A stretch of DNA of 64,000 nucleotides, taken from positions 1 through 64,000 of the forward strand of contig CAWJNK010000012.1 in assembly GCA_963844205.1 (NCBI GenBank), read 5' to 3'. Position 1 is the stretch's first letter; each line of letters starts with the position of its first letter. Source of the stretch: DASSUW01 sp963844205 (GTDB taxonomy: Bacteria > Actinomycetota > Thermoleophilia > Solirubrobacterales > Solirubrobacteraceae). A program made the translations under genes and the position numbers. Positions 60,255-64,000 of this stretch are shown piece by piece. The notes under the pieces are model-generated. The model made no database searches and was not told the DNA's origin. It worked only from the letters and a program-made list of their open reading frames with translations.

Positions 60255-60561
60255 TCGCGCAATGCGTATGCGGCTTACTCGCACTCGCAAGCTCGCGCGA
60301 GCGCCTTGGCATCTTAATGCCGAGCCAACGGGCCGCCTTGAGCCTCGGGCTATATTGCGCGCCACTACGTCCGCGGAGGCCGGGCAGGGAACATGGATGT
60401 GACCGGCGAACTGGTCGGTACGCGGGTACGGAATGGGTTCGACGGGGCACCTTGTAGGTTGTCCCGCCTAAGGGGATTCATGTGCCGGGTGCGCGCCAGC
60501 GTGCGCGCATCTGGAGGAGGCTTCAACTGAACATCGCAGCACCCAGCCGAGAGGCGCTCGC
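60255..60561. other. intergenic region before the ABC transporter
   Basis: No supported gene. A TATATT box is at 60351-60356, and a stem-loop (60443-60465) and GGAGGAGG (60513-60520) lie further on. A short frame from GTG 60482 to TGA 60565 overlaps the permease start by ATGA and could be a leader peptide. Confidence 0.4.
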
Positions 60562-61557
60562 ATGAGCACGGGCGCCGGCGCTAGCGACCTCCTGCACGCG
60601 GAGGACACCGGCCTCGATCAGATGATCCGGGGCGAGCAGGCGGTCGCCGCCCGCTCGCCGCTCCAGCTGTTCTGGAGGCGCTTCCGCCGCGACAAGGTCG
60701 CGATGGCGGCGCTCGGGTTCATCGTCCTGCTGATCCTCGTCGCGGTCTTCGCCGGGCCGATCACCAAACTCCTCGGCGCGCCGCCCCCGAACGAGCAGCA
60801 GACCTCGGCGCTCGACGACTTCGGCCTTCCCGAGGGACCGAGCCGCGAGCACCTGTTCGGCGTCGACCCGATCGGGCGCGACGTCTTCGCGCGCGTGCTC
60901 TACGGCGCGCAGGTCTCGCTGACGGTCGCGTTCCTCGGCACCGGTCTGTCGGTCATCTTCGGGGTCGTCCTCGGCATGCTGTCCGGCTTCTACCGCGGCT
61001 GGACCGACACGGCCATCGCCAGGACGCTCGACGTGATGCTGGCGTTCCCCGTGCTGCTCTTCGGCCTGGGTGTCGCGACGGCCTGCTCCGGCGAGAACGG
61101 CTGCCTGGGCGGGCTCATCCAGCCGGGCCTCTCGGTCGTCGTCGCCATCATCGTCCTCGCCAACACCCCGTACGTGGCGCGCATCATCCGCGGCCAGGTC
61201 CTGTCGCTGCGCGAGAAGGAGTTCGTGGAGGCTTCGCGCTCCCTCGGGGCCTCCAACCGGCGGATCATGTTCCGCGACATCCTCCCCAACCTCGTGGCGC
61301 CGATCATCGTCTACGCCACGCTCTTCATCCCGGCCAACATCCTGCTGGAGGCCGCCCTGTCGTTCCTCGGCGTGGGCGTCCAGCCACCACGGGCCTCGTG
61401 GGGGGACATGCTGTCGGACGCCGTTTCGATCTTCAACGTCGCCTGGTGGTTCATGTTCTTCCCGGGGATGGCGCTCCTGCTCTCCGTGCTCGCCTTCAAC
61501 CTCGTCGGCGACGGGCTCCAGGACGCGCTCAATCCCAAGGGCACCAAATCCACGTAG
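60562..61557 (+). CDS. dipeptide/oligopeptide ABC transporter permease (DppC type)
   Basis: 331 aa. A 50-residue cytoplasmic N-terminus, then membrane helices starting VAMAALGFIVLLILVAVFAG. The EAA loop is EFVEASRSLGASNRRIMFRD followed by ILPNLVAPIIVY, which docks the ATPase. The DppC/OppC type is shown by the short periplasmic loop with FGVDPIGRDVFARVLYGAQV. First gene of an operon with the binding protein and DppB-type permease. Confidence 0.92.
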   Translation: MSTGAGASDLLHAEDTGLDQMIRGEQAVAARSPLQLFWRRFRRDKVAMAALGFIVLLILVAVFAGPITKLLGAPPPNEQQTSALDDFGLPEGPSREHLFGVDPIGRDVFARVLYGAQVSLTVAFLGTGLSVIFGVVLGMLSGFYRGWTDTAIARTLDVMLAFPVLLFGLGVATACSGENGCLGGLIQPGLSVVVAIIVLANTPYVARIIRGQVLSLREKEFVEASRSLGASNRRIMFRDILPNLVAPIIVYATLFIPANILLEAALSFLGVGVQPPRASWGDMLSDAVSIFNVAWWFMFFPGMALLLSVLAFNLVGDGLQDALNPKGTKST

Positions 61558-61597
61558 TCCAAACCGAAACACGAACCAACTCATGAAAGGACGCTTC

Positions 61598-63373
61598 ATG
61601 CGCCGGTCCATCCATTGGACCCTGATCCTGAGCGTTCTGCTCGCCCTCACCCTCGGCGTGGCCGCCTGCGGCGGCGACGACGACGACGGCGGCGAGCAGG
61701 GCTCCAGCCAGGGCACGCCCGCCGAGGGCAAGAAGGGCGGAAAGCTGACGGCCCTATGGGCGAGCGACGTCGACTTCATCGACCCCGGCATCGCGTACTA
61801 CCAGGTGAGCAACATCGTTCACCGCGCGACGCAGTCGCCGCTCTACCTGCCGAAGGTCGATGATGCCGCCACGCCCGAGCCGATGCTCGCCGAGTCCGAC
61901 CCGGAGGTGTCCGAGGACGGCTGCACGGTGAGCGTGGCGATCAAGGACGGCCTCAAGTTCTCGCCGCCGGTCGATCGCGTGATCACGTCCAAGGACGTCA
62001 AGTACGCCATCGAGCGCGGCTTCTTCAACACCGTCAACAACGGCTACGCCGGCGCCTACTTCGGCGTCATCAAGGGCTCCAAGGTCGGCGTCGAACCCGG
62101 CACCAAGATCGACGGCATCACCACGCCCGACGACACGACGATCGAGTTCGCCCTCAAGCCGGGCGAAGGGGGCAAGTGCGCGGGCGGCGTCCTCGCCGGC
62201 GCGCTGGTCATGACGCTCACGGCTCCGGTTCCCGAGGAGTACGCGAAGGAGTTCGACGCCGAGAAGGTCACCACCTACGGCGAGCACCAGGTCTCGTCCG
62301 GGCCGTACATGATCGAGAACGACGACACCGGCAAGGCGATCGGCTACGAGCCCGGCAAGCGCATCCATCTCGTGCGCAACCCGAGCTGGAAGGAGGGGCA
62401 GGACAGCCGCCCCGCCTACCTCGACGAGGTCGAGATCAGCGAGGGCAACGACGACCCGACGGTCGCCTCCCGCAAGATCCTCGAGGGCCAGAGCATGATC
62501 AACGGCGACCAGCCGCCGCCTCCGTCCGTCCTCAAGGAGGCAGTCACGCAGCGCAAGGACCAGCTCGTGCTCGTCTCGGGCGGCGGTGGCCGCTGGATCG
62601 CGATGAACATGACGATGAAGCCGTTCGACAACGTCGACGTCCGCAAGGCGGTCGTGGCGGGATTCGACAAGGAGGCCCTGCGGCTGACCCGCGGCGGCGA
62701 GCTGATCGGCGACATCGCGACGCACTACATCCCGCCGGGCCTCGCCGGGTTCGAGGAGGCCGGCGGCCTCGAGGGCCAGGGCCAGGACTTCATGTCCGTC
62801 CCGAAGGGCGACCAGGCGCTCGCCGCCGAGTACTTCAAGAAGGCGGGCTACGCCTCCGGCAAGTACGAAGGCAACGAGGAGTTCCTGATGATCGCCGACA
62901 ACGAGGGCGTCGGCGCGAAGACCGCCGAGGTGGCCAAGGAGCAGTTCGCGAAGCTCGGCTTCAAGGTCCGCCTCCGCCAGGTGACGCACGAGGCGATGTA
63001 CACGAAGTTCTGCAACGTGCCGAAGGCCAACGTGGCCATCTGCCCGAACGTCGGCTGGCTGAAGGACTTCGCCGACCCGCAGACGTACCTCGACCCCACG
63101 TTCAACGGCGAGAACATCCTCCCGCAGAACAACAGCAACTGGTCGCAGCTCAACGACAAGAAGATCAACGCGGACATGAACGCCGCCGAGCTGCTGACTG
63201 ATCCCGGGGAGCGCGCCCAGGCCTGGGCCGACATCGACAAGGAGATCACGGACCTCGCACCCGCGATCAACTGGCTCTGGGACAAGACGCCCAACATCCG
63301 TTCCGAGAACGTGAACGGCGTCATCGACGAGGACAACGCGCTCTGGTCGCTGGCGCACACCTCGCTGAAGTAA
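61598..63373 (+). CDS. extracellular solute-binding lipoprotein, family 5
   Basis: 591 aa from the ATG at 61598, six bases after AAAGGA; an ATG at 61583 is less likely. The lipobox is LGVAACGG (Cys about 22), then an acidic linker. The SBP_bac_5 fold covers the rest (ALWASDVDFIDPGIAYYQVS, DVRKAVVAGFDKEALR, SSGPYMIENDDTGKAIGYEP). It captures peptides or similar solutes for the permeases on both sides. Confidence 0.93.
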   Translation: MRRSIHWTLILSVLLALTLGVAACGGDDDDGGEQGSSQGTPAEGKKGGKLTALWASDVDFIDPGIAYYQVSNIVHRATQSPLYLPKVDDAATPEPMLAESDPEVSEDGCTVSVAIKDGLKFSPPVDRVITSKDVKYAIERGFFNTVNNGYAGAYFGVIKGSKVGVEPGTKIDGITTPDDTTIEFALKPGEGGKCAGGVLAGALVMTLTAPVPEEYAKEFDAEKVTTYGEHQVSSGPYMIENDDTGKAIGYEPGKRIHLVRNPSWKEGQDSRPAYLDEVEISEGNDDPTVASRKILEGQSMINGDQPPPPSVLKEAVTQRKDQLVLVSGGGGRWIAMNMTMKPFDNVDVRKAVVAGFDKEALRLTRGGELIGDIATHYIPPGLAGFEEAGGLEGQGQDFMSVPKGDQALAAEYFKKAGYASGKYEGNEEFLMIADNEGVGAKTAEVAKEQFAKLGFKVRLRQVTHEAMYTKFCNVPKANVAICPNVGWLKDFADPQTYLDPTFNGENILPQNNSNWSQLNDKKINADMNAAELLTDPGERAQAWADIDKEITDLAPAINWLWDKTPNIRSENVNGVIDEDNALWSLAHTSLK

Positions 63374-63383
63374 TCCATCCGGA

Positions 63384-63411
63384 GGGCCCCGCCGCCACGG
63401 TGGCGGGGCCC
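63384..63411 (+). terminator. strong hairpin after the binding protein
   Basis: GGGCCCCGCC (63384-63393) pairs perfectly with GGCGGGGCCC (63402-63411) around eight bases. It probably attenuates transcription so that binding protein exceeds permease. Confidence 0.75.
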
Positions 63412-63448
63412 TGCCGGTCCCTTCTAAGCTGCACGCGAAAGAGCCGAG

Positions 63449-64000
63449 ATGGCCGCCTACATCGTCCGCCGACTGCTCTGGGTGATCTTCCTGCTGTTCG
63501 TGGTCACCCTGGTCACGTTCGTCGTCTTCACGGTGCTGCCCGCCGCCGACCCGGCGGTGCTGCGCGCCGGCCGGCAGCCGTCACCCGAGCTGGTGGAGGC
63601 GATCCGCGAGCAGTTCGGGCTCAGCGACCCGCTGCCCATCCAGTTCTTCCGCTACATCGGCGACATCCTGCCCTTCGTGGGCGGCGACGGCTTCAACTTC
63701 GGCTACTCGTATCAGTCCAACCAGGCGGTCCTGCCGCAGATCCTCGACCGCCTGCCCGCGACGATCTTCCTCACCAGCGGCGCCGTGATCCTGTGGCTCT
63801 CGATCGGCATCCCGGTCGGCATGATCTCGGCCGTCAAGACCGGCTCCTTGCTCGACCGGGTCACGATGGGCCTCGCGCTGATCGCGATCTCGGCCCCGGT
63901 CTACTTCCTCGGGCTGGTGGCGCTGTTCCTGTTCGACGACAGCATCGGGCGCTTCCCGCTGCTGCCGGGGAGCGGGGCCTACCAGGACGCGTCGTCGTTC
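63449..64000 (+). CDS. dipeptide/oligopeptide ABC transporter permease (DppB type), partial
   Basis: The first 184 residues are present; the gene continues past the window end. The N-terminus (MAAYIVRRLLWVIFLLFVVT) and RQPSPELVEAIREQFGLSDP with PLPIQFFRYIGDIL are typical of DppB/OppB. The downstream ATPase genes are expected beyond the window. Confidence 0.93.
   Translation, partial: MAAYIVRRLLWVIFLLFVVTLVTFVVFTVLPAADPAVLRAGRQPSPELVEAIREQFGLSDPLPIQFFRYIGDILPFVGGDGFNFGYSYQSNQAVLPQILDRLPATIFLTSGAVILWLSIGIPVGMISAVKTGSLLDRVTMGLALIAISAPVYFLGLVALFLFDDSIGRFPLLPGSGAYQDASSF

Noticed and set aside
60428..60480. GGTTCGACGGGG resembles the 5' end of a tmRNA
   Set aside because: There is no tRNA-like 3' end with GGTTCGAA within range, no alanine-rich tag with the usual ending in a proper context, and the permease gene begins 80 bases later.

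Overview
The window is high-GC DNA with almost saturated G/C third codon positions, close packing and many ATGA/GTGA stop-start overlaps. It has a standard actinobacterial-type rpsF-ssb-rpsR-rplI-dnaB-dnaC-purA block, trehalose genes (treT, otsA), a class E-type sortase and many starts placed 6-10 bases after a TANNNT box with no ribosome binding site (leaderless genes). I infer an actinobacterium, most likely Thermoleophilia/Solirubrobacterales; that placement is inference from gene content, not from a search.

Core region, 1-43046. In order: an HD-GYP phosphohydrolase; an MMPL transporter divergent from a NarL-type two-component pair; a TetR/cupin divergent unit with a visible operator; two tandem methyltransferases; a cyclic-nucleotide-binding protein coupled to a large ferredoxin/FAD oxidoreductase fusion; a MoaD-like protein coupled to a beta-propeller; a class IV aminotransferase; wecB (frameshifted in this sequence) and an RDD protein; purA, dnaC and an intein-containing dnaB; rplI, rpsR, ssb, rpsF; an operon of OmpR-type regulator, histidine kinase, HtrA protease, treT and otsA; a membrane M28-like protein, sortase and FlgM-like protein; thiL, infA, csp; a class A penicillin-binding protein; an MscS channel; a HAD hydrolase, a CPBP protease and an L,D-transpeptidase; a GCS2-type ligase; pyrE; a ROK regulator; and a VOC protein with an ArsR-ArsC fusion.

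Integrative element, 43047-60223. A 47-bp direct repeat, covering the 3' half of a tRNA-Arg(CCT), bounds about 17.1 kb. The intact tRNA and a tyrosine integrase lie at the right end. The right third holds small regulators and zinc-finger, HTH, RHH and helix-hairpin-helix proteins, plus two phage-like ORFs and a perfect 19-bp inverted repeat. The left two thirds hold what looks like anti-phage cargo: an SF2 helicase with a C-terminal PD-(D/E)xK-like segment; a DprA-like plus phosphoribosyltransferase pair that resembles the ShosTA system, followed by a trypsin-like protein, the three together flanked by an imperfect direct repeat of about 110 bp; an Ltp-type superinfection-exclusion protein; and a pentapeptide-repeat membrane protein. 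Every one of these genes is interrupted by several frameshifts. The conserved motifs survive across frames and nonsense codons are few, so either the sequence has local indel errors or the island decayed recently.

Right flank, 60255-64000. A dipeptide/oligopeptide ABC transporter operon (permease, lipoprotein binding protein, second permease cut by the window end).
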